The position numbers and the translations under genes are program-made. DNA of 64,000 nt from Melioribacter roseus. GTDB taxonomy: Bacteria > Bacteroidota > Ignavibacteria > Ignavibacteriales > Melioribacteraceae. How positions within the stretch are numbered: position 1 is the stretch's first letter; every line of letters begins with the position of its first letter. Below are positions 21,557 through 31,124 of this stretch, piece after piece. Under the pieces are notes generated by a model. That model saw only the letters and a list, made by a program, of their open reading frames with translations. It searched no databases and was not told the origin of the DNA. The stretch is taken from the NCBI GenBank assembly GCA_020722005.1, contig DYLP01000005.1, forward strand, positions 1 to 64,000, read 5' to 3'.

Positions 21557-22753
21557 TTATTCTGCTTTGGGAAATAAAACAAAGAATGTAGTTCCTTTAT
21601 CGATTTCGCTTTCAAACCAAATTTTACCGTTATTTAACTCTACCATCTCTTTTGATAACAATAATCCGAGTCCTGAACCGGGCTCATTTTCGGTACCAAG
21701 CATATTTACCTGCTCACCCAATTTGAATAATTTTTCTTGCGTTTCTTTATCCATGCCGATACCCTGATCACTTATGGAAATTTCAATGTTGCCGTTAGTT
21801 CTTTTGCCATTGATAATAATTGTACCGCCTCGATGAGAAAATTTAATTGCATTCGAAAGAAGATTGCGAAATACAGTATGCACCATATTTTCATCTGCAT
21901 AGGCAATAAGATTTTCGCTCAGATAATTAATTACAGTCAGCTTTTTGTTATTGAGAGCGTATTTGTTTAGTTCAATTATATTGTTGTAAATATCTGTCAG
22001 ATTTATTTTGGTTGGATTTACTTTCACCTGTCCGAGCAATAGCCTCGACCAGTTAAGAAGTTCGTCGACAAGATTGTAGAGATTTTTTACGGACGATTTA
22101 GCATATCCAAGATAACGTCTGAGTTCCTCAGGATTTAATTCGTCGAATGTCTCTGAAATAATATCAAAAATTCCGAGCAATCCCTGAAATGGGCTTTTTA
22201 AATCGTGTGCAATTACAGAAATAAATTTATCCTTTGCGTTTAGTTCTTCTCTTAGTTCCTTGTTTTCTTCTTCGAGTTTATTGAGGCTATCTTTGTCTTC
22301 AATTTTTTCTAATCGGTCTTCGACATCAACGGAAAGTAAATTTACCGGTAAAGTTAAGCCTCCTCTTAATTTTTCGGAAATATCAAAAAAAGTCCATAAT
22401 CTCATTTCTTGTGATAAACCAATGAAAGGATACGTTACCAATTTGATAAAACTATTGCCTCTTGCGGGTAATATCGTACTGAAATTCTGAGTGAAATCAT
22501 ATTTGAATTTTTCGACAGGTTCAATATTGAATAAATTACTGATAAAGTTCTCTTTTATATATTCGAAAAATTTATCTGTTTCCGACGTTACGTACGAATC
22601 GAATCCGATATTAAATAAATTATAAAGCGAGCTGTTTGCATTGATTATTTTACCGCTTTTGTCAGACACAAAATAAGCCACATCAAAATGGTTAAGCAGT
22701 GAAAATAAAGTTTGAATGTAGCTGTTATCGATATTTCTTGAATTAAATGTCAT
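21557..22753 (-). CDS. PAS-domain sensor histidine kinase
   Basis: FISVIAHDLKSPFQGLLGIFDIIS H-box, NLLSNAIKFSHRGG, DQGIGM, GSGLGLLLSKEMVELNNGKIW. Confidence 0.92.
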   Translation of the reverse strand: MTFNSRNIDNSYIQTLFSLLNHFDVAYFVSDKSGKIINANSSLYNLFNIGFDSYVTSETDKFFEYIKENFISNLFNIEPVEKFKYDFTQNFSTILPARGNSFIKLVTYPFIGLSQEMRLWTFFDISEKLRGGLTLPVNLLSVDVEDRLEKIEDKDSLNKLEEENKELREELNAKDKFISVIAHDLKSPFQGLLGIFDIISETFDELNPEELRRYLGYAKSSVKNLYNLVDELLNWSRLLLGQVKVNPTKINLTDIYNNIIELNKYALNNKKLTVINYLSENLIAYADENMVHTVFRNLLSNAIKFSHRGGTIIINGKRTNGNIEISISDQGIGMDKETQEKLFKLGEQVNMLGTENEPGSGLGLLLSKEMVELNNGKIWFESEIDKGTTFFVLFPKAE

Positions 22754-22950
22754 TATAGTAATTCTAATATAAAAAAGTTATCTCATTTTTCCGCAAATAT
22801 GCCCAGATTTTTGCCATCTTAAAAGATAATCGATTACATCATATGAACATTTCTATAAACACTATTATTATCGGAAAAAATTTTTAATTATTTAATTTTA
22901 TTCGAAAAAAGTTTTTGAAGAATAACAGACAAAATATATTCAATTTTCCC

Positions 22951-22977
22951 TAAAACTTTTGATAAATAGTTCGATAA
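22951..22977 (+). promoter_or_regulatory. Sigma-28 (FliA)-type promoter upstream of the chemotaxis operon
   Basis: TAAAACTT-N11-TTCGATAA versus consensus TAAAGTTT-N11-GCCGATAA. Confidence 0.65.
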
Positions 22978-23112
22978 TAAAATGAAGAATTTTTGACAGC
23001 TGGCTAATATTCAACATACATAAAAGAAAAATCGATTAAATAGAGATAAAAAAGGTGCTGCAAAAAGAGGCATATTTTTTGTCTCAATTAAGCAAACAAA
23101 ATATAAAACAAT

Positions 23113-24489
23113 ATGGCAAAAGACATTTATAATCAAACTGCACATCCAGAAAATAAGTCTGCTGACGACATTATACAGGAACTCTATTCTCTTGTAGATA
23201 AAGAAAATTTGGAGAATGACCTTGAATTTATATGCGGGCTGATTTCTCATGAAGATAAAGGAGTCCGTAATGCGGCGAGTATGCTTCTTTTGAGCAGAAA
23301 ACCAGAGAAAGCGCCAAAATGTATAGTGCCTTTTATTTCCTCTGAAGATATAGCCGTACGCAATCTTGCTGGCGAAATTCTGGTAAAATTTGGAAGTCTA
23401 GCCGTAGAATCGCTAATCGAGTACAATAACGATAAAAGCGACGACGACCAGAAATTTATTATCGATTTGCTTGGATTGATAGGCGACCCAGCTGCGGGAA
23501 ATCATATTATGGAAGTGTTAAGCGCAACAGATAACGATAATGTTATTCTTGCATGCATCGAGGCGCTTGGAAACATCAAGTTCGAAGAATCAATCGATAT
23601 TTTACTTCTCTTATATGAAAGAAATGAATTGTATAAACCTACGATTGTCGAAGCGCTTGGTAAAATTGGCTCGCAAAAAGCTCTCGATTTCCTCCTCTCG
23701 AAATTCAACAAAGAAGACGACCTGACAAAATATTCAATTATCGAAAGTCTCGGCACGATAGGGGATATAAACACATATTTCTTTTTATTAGAACAAATTC
23801 CTGATGTACATGGACCGCTCGTATGTCCATTAATTACATCGATTTACCAGTTAAAAGAAAAGTTTAGTCTCGATATTCCATACGAAGACAAAATGAAAAG
23901 CCTTCTTTTATACACGCTTAATGAAGGCAGTGCTGACCACAAAAAAATTGCCTTGAAAATGGTTAAGATTTTTAACGATAAAGATATCCTTATGGCGAGT
24001 CTAAAATTCCTGGGCGATGATTACGAACTGGATGATATGGTGCGTGAAAAAATTTACAACAATACTGGATATTTTCTCGAAGAAATTCCGCATTTACTCG
24101 ACTCGAAACCCGAAAATATAAAACATATATTAAACCTTTTAATGAGCATTATTTCATCACTTAGTGAAGAACAAAAAGAAGCGATACCACTGCTTTTGAT
24201 TCGCAATATACTGCACTCGGTAAGCAATTATCTGAATCATCCGGATGAAGAAGTAAGACGTACAAGTATGGAAATCCTTTTCTATCTCGATGTAGAAACT
24301 GCTTTTCTTTTTGTAGATACGATGGTGGCAGACGAGAATATCTGGAATAAAATGAGACTGATTGAAATTCTCGAATTACTCGAAATTGATGCATCGACCG
24401 AGACACTTGCTAGGTTGAGCAATGACGAGGATGAGATGGTACGTGAACGTGCCGCTGAAATTGTTAATTACAGAAAATCCACTATTTAA
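23113..24489 (+). CDS. HEAT-repeat protein
   Basis: Successive HEAT-like helices (e.g. GVRNAASMLLLSRKPEKAPKCIVPFISSEDIAVRNLAGEILVKFG, EEVRRTSMEILFYL, EMVRERAAEIVNY). Confidence 0.8.
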   Translation: MAKDIYNQTAHPENKSADDIIQELYSLVDKENLENDLEFICGLISHEDKGVRNAASMLLLSRKPEKAPKCIVPFISSEDIAVRNLAGEILVKFGSLAVESLIEYNNDKSDDDQKFIIDLLGLIGDPAAGNHIMEVLSATDNDNVILACIEALGNIKFEESIDILLLLYERNELYKPTIVEALGKIGSQKALDFLLSKFNKEDDLTKYSIIESLGTIGDINTYFFLLEQIPDVHGPLVCPLITSIYQLKEKFSLDIPYEDKMKSLLLYTLNEGSADHKKIALKMVKIFNDKDILMASLKFLGDDYELDDMVREKIYNNTGYFLEEIPHLLDSKPENIKHILNLLMSIISSLSEEQKEAIPLLLIRNILHSVSNYLNHPDEEVRRTSMEILFYLDVETAFLFVDTMVADENIWNKMRLIEILELLEIDASTETLARLSNDEDEMVRERAAEIVNYRKSTI

Positions 24490-24500
24490 TTGAAAAGATT

Positions 24501-25418
24501 ATGAATCAGCCATCAGATTTGAAATTATCGGACTTCAGAAAAAACTTGGGCAGTGTACTTCCCAAGCCAACGACAATATCCCTCCCGTTATTTCAGGAAA
24601 TACGGAAATATATATATGAAAATACGGGAATTTATTTCCAGGATAATAAAAAATATCTTCTCGAAAGCAGACTTCAGAGACGCATAAATTATCTCGGGCT
24701 AAAGAGTTTCGATGAATATTTTTTGCTTCTTAAGCGGAATTCCAACCCAGAAGAAAAACGATATTTTTACGAAGCAATTACGATCAACGAAACTTTCTTT
24801 TTTAGAAATCAACCTCAGCTCGATGCGATGGCATCGAAAATATTCCAGGAAATTATCAACAATAAAAAATTTCAGCCTGGCTTACTGCCTGCTCAGAAAA
24901 ATAAGATTCGAATATGGAGTGCAGCAAGCTCCTCTGGTGAAGAAGCTTATTCGGTTGCAATGGTTTTCCATGATTTAATTAAACCGAAATTTCCCGATGT
25001 TAATCTGGAAATTGTGGGTACGGATATTAACGCAAGTGTCGTTGAAACTGCCAAAGAAGGAGTTTACAAAGAATACTCAATTCGGAACATTCCACCTTAT
25101 TATCTCAAAAAGTATTTCAAAATAAATGGAAATTCGTATGAAGTGATACCTGAAATTAAGCAGATTGTCTCATTTAAAGTAATGAATCTTTATGACGATA
25201 TAATGATGCGTACAATGACTGGTTACGATGTTATTTTTTGTGCGAACGTCTTAATTTATTTCGACACTGCTTCGAAAATAAAGGTGGTCTCACATTTATA
25301 TAATTCTCTCAATCGCGGAGGTTATCTCTTTATTGGATATTCTGAAACATTGCAGGGAATTTCGAAAGCTTTTAATGTGGTTAGTTTTCCCAAAACCGTT
25401 GGATATAAAAAGGAGTAG
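24501..25418 (+). CDS. cheR: Chemotaxis protein methyltransferase CheR
   Basis: INETFFFRNQPQLDAM, RIWSAASSSGEEAYSVAMV, EIVGTDINASVVETAKEGVYKEYSIRNIP, DVIFCANVLIYF. Confidence 0.95.
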   Translation: MNQPSDLKLSDFRKNLGSVLPKPTTISLPLFQEIRKYIYENTGIYFQDNKKYLLESRLQRRINYLGLKSFDEYFLLLKRNSNPEEKRYFYEAITINETFFFRNQPQLDAMASKIFQEIINNKKFQPGLLPAQKNKIRIWSAASSSGEEAYSVAMVFHDLIKPKFPDVNLEIVGTDINASVVETAKEGVYKEYSIRNIPPYYLKKYFKINGNSYEVIPEIKQIVSFKVMNLYDDIMMRTMTGYDVIFCANVLIYFDTASKIKVVSHLYNSLNRGGYLFIGYSETLQGISKAFNVVSFPKTVGYKKE

Positions 25419-25426
25419 TTTTATAA

Positions 25427-25792
25427 ATGAGACGAGTAATATTGATAGCAGACGATTCTCCCACTATTAGAAAGTTTGTTAGCGTAGCATTAAGTACGAA
25501 GGGATACGAAATCATTGCCTGTGCCGATGGTATGGAAGCTCTTGAAAAATTACCCGGTAATAAAATCGATCTGCTGATAACAGACCTTAATATGCCTAAT
25601 GTTGACGGCTTTCAGCTGATTAAATCGATAAGGGAAAACGAGGAATATAAAGAACTTCCTATCATTGTGCTTTCTTCACTAGGCAGCAGCGAAGACATCC
25701 ATCGCGGACTTGAATACGGAGCAAATTCATATTTAATTAAACCGTTTGACCCCAAAAGAGTACTATACGAAGTTTCAAAATATTTGAATTAG
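25427..25792 (+). CDS. Single-domain response regulator (CheY-like)
   Basis: ILIADDSPTIRKFVSVAL, DLLITDLNMPNVDGF, LSSLG, LIKPFDPKR. Confidence 0.92.
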   Translation: MRRVILIADDSPTIRKFVSVALSTKGYEIIACADGMEALEKLPGNKIDLLITDLNMPNVDGFQLIKSIRENEEYKELPIIVLSSLGSSEDIHRGLEYGANSYLIKPFDPKRVLYEVSKYLN

Positions 25793-25802
25793 GAGTAATA
25801 AA

Positions 25803-26180
25803 ATGGCATTAAAATTCTTAGTTGTGGACGACTCTGTTACAATGAGGAGAATTGTTGCAAATTCCCTCAAATCGATAGGGTATGATAATTTCGTCGAAGC
25901 CAGCGACGGCAAAGAAGCTTTGACGAAATTGAATTCCGATGACTCAATCAATTTTGTAATTACCGACTGGAATATGCCCGAAGTCTCGGGGCTCGAACTG
26001 GTTAGAGCAATTCGTTCGGACGAAAAGAGACAAGCGATCCCCATTTTAATGGTTACTACAAGGGGATTAAAAGAAGATATTCTCGAAGCTTTGCAGGCAA
26101 AAGTGAACAATTATATTGTAAAACCTTTTACTCCTCAAATTCTACGTGAAAAAATAGAACAAATTTTAGCAAGCGCATAA
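25803..26180 (+). CDS. cheY: Chemotaxis response regulator CheY
   Basis: KFLVVDDSVTMRRIVANSLKSIGYDNFVEASDGKEAL, VITDWNMPEVSGLELVRAIR, VKPFTP. Confidence 0.92.
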   Translation: MALKFLVVDDSVTMRRIVANSLKSIGYDNFVEASDGKEALTKLNSDDSINFVITDWNMPEVSGLELVRAIRSDEKRQAIPILMVTTRGLKEDILEALQAKVNNYIVKPFTPQILREKIEQILASA

Positions 26181-26193
26181 TCAGAGGTACATA

Positions 26194-26982
26194 ATGGAAA
26201 ATAAACTCAGCATGGAACAGGTATTTGAAAAATTAGGGGACTTAAAACAGTTTTTTATATTCGGTCAAAAAATTGTTCCCCTCTTCAAAAAAATAATCGA
26301 TTTTATGACCGACATAGTTCCACTACTTGAAAATGTAAACAATTCAATACAGGATACCACAAGTAAAATTCCAAAAGCTGCTCATCAAATTAACAGCGTT
26401 ACAAGTGCAACTGAAATTGCTACCAGTGAAATACTCGATATTGTGGATTCAATGTCGAATGATATGACAAAAATAAAAAATGAATTGAGCGATTTAAAAA
26501 ATGGATTCCTCAATCAAAGAGTAGCCCTCGATGCGTTTGCACAAAAAGTTCCTGCTTCGAGCGAAACGCTGGAAGAGTTGAAATCTAATTTAAGTATCGA
26601 CGAGCTGGAAAGTAAAGTTATTTCGCTCGAGGAAGTTATTAATAAAATCGAATTGGATGCTACAAACATTACGATTTCCTTGCAGGTACAGGATATAACG
26701 GCTCAGCAACTTGCTTCTGTTAATCATCTTATCCATTCTGTACAGGAAAAATTATCTTCGTTGATGGTCGATTTTAATAAACAGGAAGGATTTGTTTTGC
26801 TCGATACAGAAACTCCAAAAGTTGACCCCAAAGTATTTAATCCCAATGCTAAGTACGACAGAAGCGAAGCTCATCAATCTGTTGCCGACCAACTAATTGA
26901 GCAGGCAAAAAGAAATAATAACGACAATGGAAATAAAACGTCGCAGGAAGAAATAGACAAACTTTTTCGGAACAATGGCTGA
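26194..26982 (+). CDS. cheZ: CheZ-like CheY-P phosphatase
   Basis: Coiled coil with SLQVQDITAQQL (cf. CheZ QDLTGQ with catalytic D/Q) and C-terminal SQEEIDKLF peptide; between cheY and cheA. Confidence 0.75.
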   Translation: MENKLSMEQVFEKLGDLKQFFIFGQKIVPLFKKIIDFMTDIVPLLENVNNSIQDTTSKIPKAAHQINSVTSATEIATSEILDIVDSMSNDMTKIKNELSDLKNGFLNQRVALDAFAQKVPASSETLEELKSNLSIDELESKVISLEEVINKIELDATNITISLQVQDITAQQLASVNHLIHSVQEKLSSLMVDFNKQEGFVLLDTETPKVDPKVFNPNAKYDRSEAHQSVADQLIEQAKRNNNDNGNKTSQEEIDKLFRNNG

Positions 26983-28804
26983 TATAACACAAAATCCAAT
27001 GCTCGTAGATCCGGAGATGAAAGAAATTGTCGACAGCTTTTTGCTGGAGACAAAAGAAATTCTTGAAAATCTCGATGTCGACTTGATGGAACTCGAAAAG
27101 TCTCCCGAGGAGCTTGACCTCCTGAACAAAATTTTCAGATCTTTTCATACCATCAAAGGAACCTCCGGCTTTTTAGGACTCGAAAAATTACCGGAAGTCA
27201 CGCATAAATGCGAAGATATCTTAAATAAGTTAAGAAAAGGGGAAGCTAAACTTACCACCGAATTGATGGACGGTATCCTCCTTGGATTCGATACGATCAA
27301 AGAATTGCTCGTGAAAATTGAGAATGATAAAAACGAAGACGTAGATATAACTAATGTAATCAATGTTTTGCAAGGCCTTCTTGCTGTCTTAAATTCGGAT
27401 GGTACTCCGAACGAAACCTCCAGCCCTTCCGAAACAAAGGGAAAAAATTCAAGTATTCCTACGGAACAGACAGCCACAGAGGAGGAAAACAACGCTACTT
27501 CTGCAGATGGTAATAATCAAAAAACTGACGAAACGGTAGAGACTGCCCAACAGAAAAAAGTTGCAATACCGAAAGCAACTCCAAAATCGGAGTCCAAGAA
27601 AACAGACAATACAATTCGTGTCGAAGTTGAACGCCTGGATGCACTCTTAAATATAGCGTCGGAGCTGGTATTGGGACGGAACAGACTGACGCAGGTCAAC
27701 AATCAATTCGCTTTGGAGTATGAAGGCACTAACTACGCAAAAGACCTTGCCGACGCCACCAAGCAAATCGACCTTATGACTACAGAGTTGCAGCTTGTGG
27801 TAATGAAACTGAGAATGATTAAAATTGGTAAAGTCTTCAATCGATTTCCACGTTTGGTCAGGGATCTGTGCAAAGAATTAAATAAAGAAGTGGAATTGAA
27901 AATCTTTGGCGAGGATACCGAAGTAGATAAAAATCTGATCGAAGAAATTAACGACCCTCTTGTTCACCTGATTCGTAATGCCGTCGATCATGGAGTAGAA
28001 AAGCCAGAGGTTCGCAAAGCTGCTGGTAAGCCGCCTACGGGAACGGTTATCCTTTCGGCTGACCACGAAGGCAACAATATCGTAATTACAATCGAAGACG
28101 ACGGGAAAGGAATCGATCCCGAAGTGATAAAAGATAAAGCAATTAAGAAAGGATTCCTTGCTCCCGAAAGAGCTAAAGAACTCTCCAAACAGGAAGCTTA
28201 TAATTTGATTTTCCACCCCGGGTTTTCGACCGCTGAACAGGTCAGTAATGTCTCCGGTCGAGGAGTGGGAATGGATGTGGTTAAAACGAATGTAACAAAA
28301 CTAAGAGGAACAATTGCTGTAGAATCTGAAGTCGGAAAAGGAACGAAAATCATATTACGTCTTCCCTTAACGCTTGCAATTATATCCGGCATGATTGTGG
28401 AAGCCTGTGGTCAAAAATTAGTAATCCCACTCCATTCCGTTATTGAAGTTATCAGGGTAAATAAAGAACAAATCGAAACCATAAGGGGCAAAGAGGTAAT
28501 CAATCTGAGGGATACAGTTTTACCAATTATTGGCCTCGACGAATTAATCAATCATTCGAGCAACGGCAACGGCAAAGAGAAGCAATGGCAATATATCGTT
28601 GAAGTGGGAATTGCCGAAAAGAGATTTGGTATTAAAGTAGATAACCTCGTCGGTCAGCAGGAGGTGGTAATTAAATCGCTCGGAAATTATCTCGGTAAAA
28701 TTGATGGCATTGCAGGTTCAACGATTATGGGGGACGGCACCGTTGTCATCATTCTTGATATTAACGAATTATTCAATAAAATGGAAAAACGGTTAGATGC
28801 ATAA
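26975..28804 (+). CDS. cheA: Chemotaxis histidine kinase CheA
   Basis: Hpt FRSFHTIKGTSGFLGL, NDPLVHLIRNAVDHGVE, GRGVGMDVVKTNV, C-terminal CheW-like domain. Confidence 0.96.
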   Translation: MADITQNPMLVDPEMKEIVDSFLLETKEILENLDVDLMELEKSPEELDLLNKIFRSFHTIKGTSGFLGLEKLPEVTHKCEDILNKLRKGEAKLTTELMDGILLGFDTIKELLVKIENDKNEDVDITNVINVLQGLLAVLNSDGTPNETSSPSETKGKNSSIPTEQTATEEENNATSADGNNQKTDETVETAQQKKVAIPKATPKSESKKTDNTIRVEVERLDALLNIASELVLGRNRLTQVNNQFALEYEGTNYAKDLADATKQIDLMTTELQLVVMKLRMIKIGKVFNRFPRLVRDLCKELNKEVELKIFGEDTEVDKNLIEEINDPLVHLIRNAVDHGVEKPEVRKAAGKPPTGTVILSADHEGNNIVITIEDDGKGIDPEVIKDKAIKKGFLAPERAKELSKQEAYNLIFHPGFSTAEQVSNVSGRGVGMDVVKTNVTKLRGTIAVESEVGKGTKIILRLPLTLAIISGMIVEACGQKLVIPLHSVIEVIRVNKEQIETIRGKEVINLRDTVLPIIGLDELINHSSNGNGKEKQWQYIVEVGIAEKRFGIKVDNLVGQQEVVIKSLGNYLGKIDGIAGSTIMGDGTVVIILDINELFNKMEKRLDA

Positions 28805-29897
28805 TATTTCTGTTCTTGTGGTAGACGATTCGGCTTTCATGCGAAAATCAATATCTTTGATGCTTGAAAGCGACCCTTCAATTAAAGTTGTGGCTACTGC
28901 GCGTAACGGTCAGGAAAGTGTTGAATTGGCTCAGAAATTACGACCCGACTTGATAACGATGGATATTGAAATGCCGGTTATGGACGGGCTGACGGCTCTA
29001 AAAAAAATAATGGATACTGCTCCTACATCTGTAATAATGATTAGCTCGCTTACAACGGAAGGTGCCGAAGCCACTATCAAAGCAATGGAATTGGGCGCTG
29101 TCGATTTTATCCCTAAAGAACTTTCGTACGTAAATGTCAATATCGGAAAAATTAGAGAAGATCTTATTACGAAAGTTAAAGAGATTACGCGCCATAAACT
29201 AATTACGTCCCGGTTGGACCGTATCCGTAATTTAGAGAAAAAGAAAACTGTATATACTCCGGGAAAAGAACTGCCCAAATTAAATTACAATGCAGTTTCG
29301 ATCGGTATTTCAACTGGCGGTCCACTTTCGCTGCAAAAAATAATACCCAATTTTTCTGGAGATATTAACATACCGATATTCGTCGTACAACACATGCCGC
29401 CTAAATTTACCAAATCACTGGCTGATAGGCTTAATACTCTTTCCCAGCTCGAAGTTAAAGAAGCTGAAGATGGAGAATTGGTCAGAGGAGGCGTTGTTTA
29501 TATAGCACCAGGTGGTATGCATATGAAATTGGAAAATGAAAGCAATCTGAAATATGCCATAAAAATTACGCCGGAACCTGCCACTACTTTGCTTCGTCCT
29601 TCGGTCGACGTTACAATGACTTCCGTAATCGAACATTATGGAAAATTTACTCTCGCAGTTATAATGACCGGCATGGGCAAGGACGGACTCGAGGCTGTCA
29701 AATTATTAAAATCAAAAGGCGGCGTTGCAATTGCTCAGGACGAAGAAACCTGTGTGGTTTACGGAATGCCAAAAGCTATTGTAGAAGCGGGACTTGCTGA
29801 CCTAATTTTACCACTCGAAAAAATACCAGCTACAATTAACGGAGCATTAGTAAATGGAAAAGAACCAGTTCCAAGATATAGTAATGAGAGACTTTAA
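28797..29897 (+). CDS. cheB: Protein-glutamate methylesterase CheB
   Basis: Receiver VLVVDDSAFMRKSISLML plus GISTGGPLSLQKII, VQHMPPKFTKSLADRL, IMTGMGKDGLEAVKLLK. Confidence 0.96.
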   Translation: MHNISVLVVDDSAFMRKSISLMLESDPSIKVVATARNGQESVELAQKLRPDLITMDIEMPVMDGLTALKKIMDTAPTSVIMISSLTTEGAEATIKAMELGAVDFIPKELSYVNVNIGKIREDLITKVKEITRHKLITSRLDRIRNLEKKKTVYTPGKELPKLNYNAVSIGISTGGPLSLQKIIPNFSGDINIPIFVVQHMPPKFTKSLADRLNTLSQLEVKEAEDGELVRGGVVYIAPGGMHMKLENESNLKYAIKITPEPATTLLRPSVDVTMTSVIEHYGKFTLAVIMTGMGKDGLEAVKLLKSKGGVAIAQDEETCVVYGMPKAIVEAGLADLILPLEKIPATINGALVNGKEPVPRYSNERL

Positions 29898-30099
29898 TAT
29901 TACTTCTGCCAGATCGGGTAATTTAATTAAAGCCAGGGACGTCAAATTCAATGGCTATTCTAAAATTACCGTCGAAGACGACGAGAACGAAGACGTAAAA
30001 ATTTATCTGAAAAAAGATGTTAACGACGTTGTCAAAGAAATCAAATTTGTCTGCTCATGCGGTCAGACCAAAACAGTTATACTCGATTATAATGAGTAA
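29854..30099 (+). CDS. Small conserved-looking protein with CSCG motif, overlapping the cheB 3' end
   Basis: 81-aa ORF; alternative ATG at 29884 (MRDFNITSARSGN...) would reduce the overlap. Confidence 0.55.
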   Translation: MEKNQFQDIVMRDFNITSARSGNLIKARDVKFNGYSKITVEDDENEDVKIYLKKDVNDVVKEIKFVCSCGQTKTVILDYNE

Positions 30100-30177
30100 T
30101 AATTGTCAACTGTCTAATTTTAGCCAGTCGCGAGCGTTCATATCACATAAAACGTTTGTTTTTTAAGCCTTTCGAAA

Positions 30178-30194
30178 TGGCACTTGTTTTGGAT
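30178..30194 (+). promoter_or_regulatory. Candidate sigma-54-like -24/-12 element upstream of flgB
   Basis: TGGCAC-N5-TTGGAT; -24 element perfect, -12 departs from TTGCA/T. Confidence 0.4.
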
Positions 30195-30221
30195 AGTTTT
30201 ATATAAGATTATCCAGGATAA

Positions 30222-30623
30222 GTGGAAATGGAAAATTCAATTAAGCTTCTCGAAAATTTATTAGACTATTGCGCTGTAAAGAATAAAGTAATTTCAAATA
30301 ACATTGCAAATATTCAGACCGAGAATTACAAGCGAGAAGACGTTGAATTCAAAAACCTCCTTGAAGAAAATTCCAACACACTATTGAGAACAACCGAATC
30401 GAAGCATTTACGCTCGTTAAATGATCCTTTTGACAGACAAAATCGATTTAGAATTGTTACAGACGATACAACGGAAAGTCTATCGGGTATAAATAATGTA
30501 AATATTGAACAGGAAATGGCTGAGCTGGCGGAAAATACATTGCGTTTTAAGTTTGCTTCTAAAAAGGTGAGCGAATACTACAAAATGATTCAAAAAGTAA
30601 TAAGCGGAGGAGGTAGAATTTGA
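30222..30623 (+). CDS. flgB: Flagellar basal-body rod protein FlgB
   Basis: Position directly before flgC; NKVISNNIANIQTENYKREDVEF rod-protein N-terminal motif. Confidence 0.93.
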   Translation: MEMENSIKLLENLLDYCAVKNKVISNNIANIQTENYKREDVEFKNLLEENSNTLLRTTESKHLRSLNDPFDRQNRFRIVTDDTTESLSGINNVNIEQEMAELAENTLRFKFASKKVSEYYKMIQKVISGGGRI

Positions 30624-31123
30624 AATTATCAGGTAGTATGTTCGGGCTCGGTATTAGTGCACGGGGAATGAGTATCCAGAGAAAAAAAATGGAACTCATA
30701 TCGCAGAACATTGCAAATGCCGACACGGTGCGAACTATCGACGGGCAACCATATCAACGTCAATTTTTACAAGTAAGACAGGAACAAAATAGTTTTTCTT
30801 CCAGACTGAAATTAGAAGAAGGCGAATTGATCAGGTTGAATACTACCAATCCGAATCATTTAGTCAGGGAAGATGGTAATTCAGTTGGATTGCCACCTAT
30901 AAATAACGATGTTGAAGTTAATGTCGCTACGGATTCCAAACCCGGCGATCTTGTTTATATGCCAGACAATCCCGACGCAGATGAAAACGGATATGTACGC
31001 CTGTCGAATGTAAATATTATTAACGAAATGGTAGATATGATTGCAGCCACTCGTGCTTACGAAGCCAATTTAACAGCTCTAAATTCATCGAAGCAAATGA
31101 TTAAAGATTCTCTGGAGATATAA
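30620..31123 (+). CDS. flgC: Flagellar basal-body rod protein FlgC
   Basis: LISQNIANADT, NEMVDMIAATRAYEANLTALNSSKQMIKDSLEI. Confidence 0.95.
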   Translation: MKLSGSMFGLGISARGMSIQRKKMELISQNIANADTVRTIDGQPYQRQFLQVRQEQNSFSSRLKLEEGELIRLNTTNPNHLVREDGNSVGLPPINNDVEVNVATDSKPGDLVYMPDNPDADENGYVRLSNVNIINEMVDMIAATRAYEANLTALNSSKQMIKDSLEI

Positions 31124-31124
31124 C

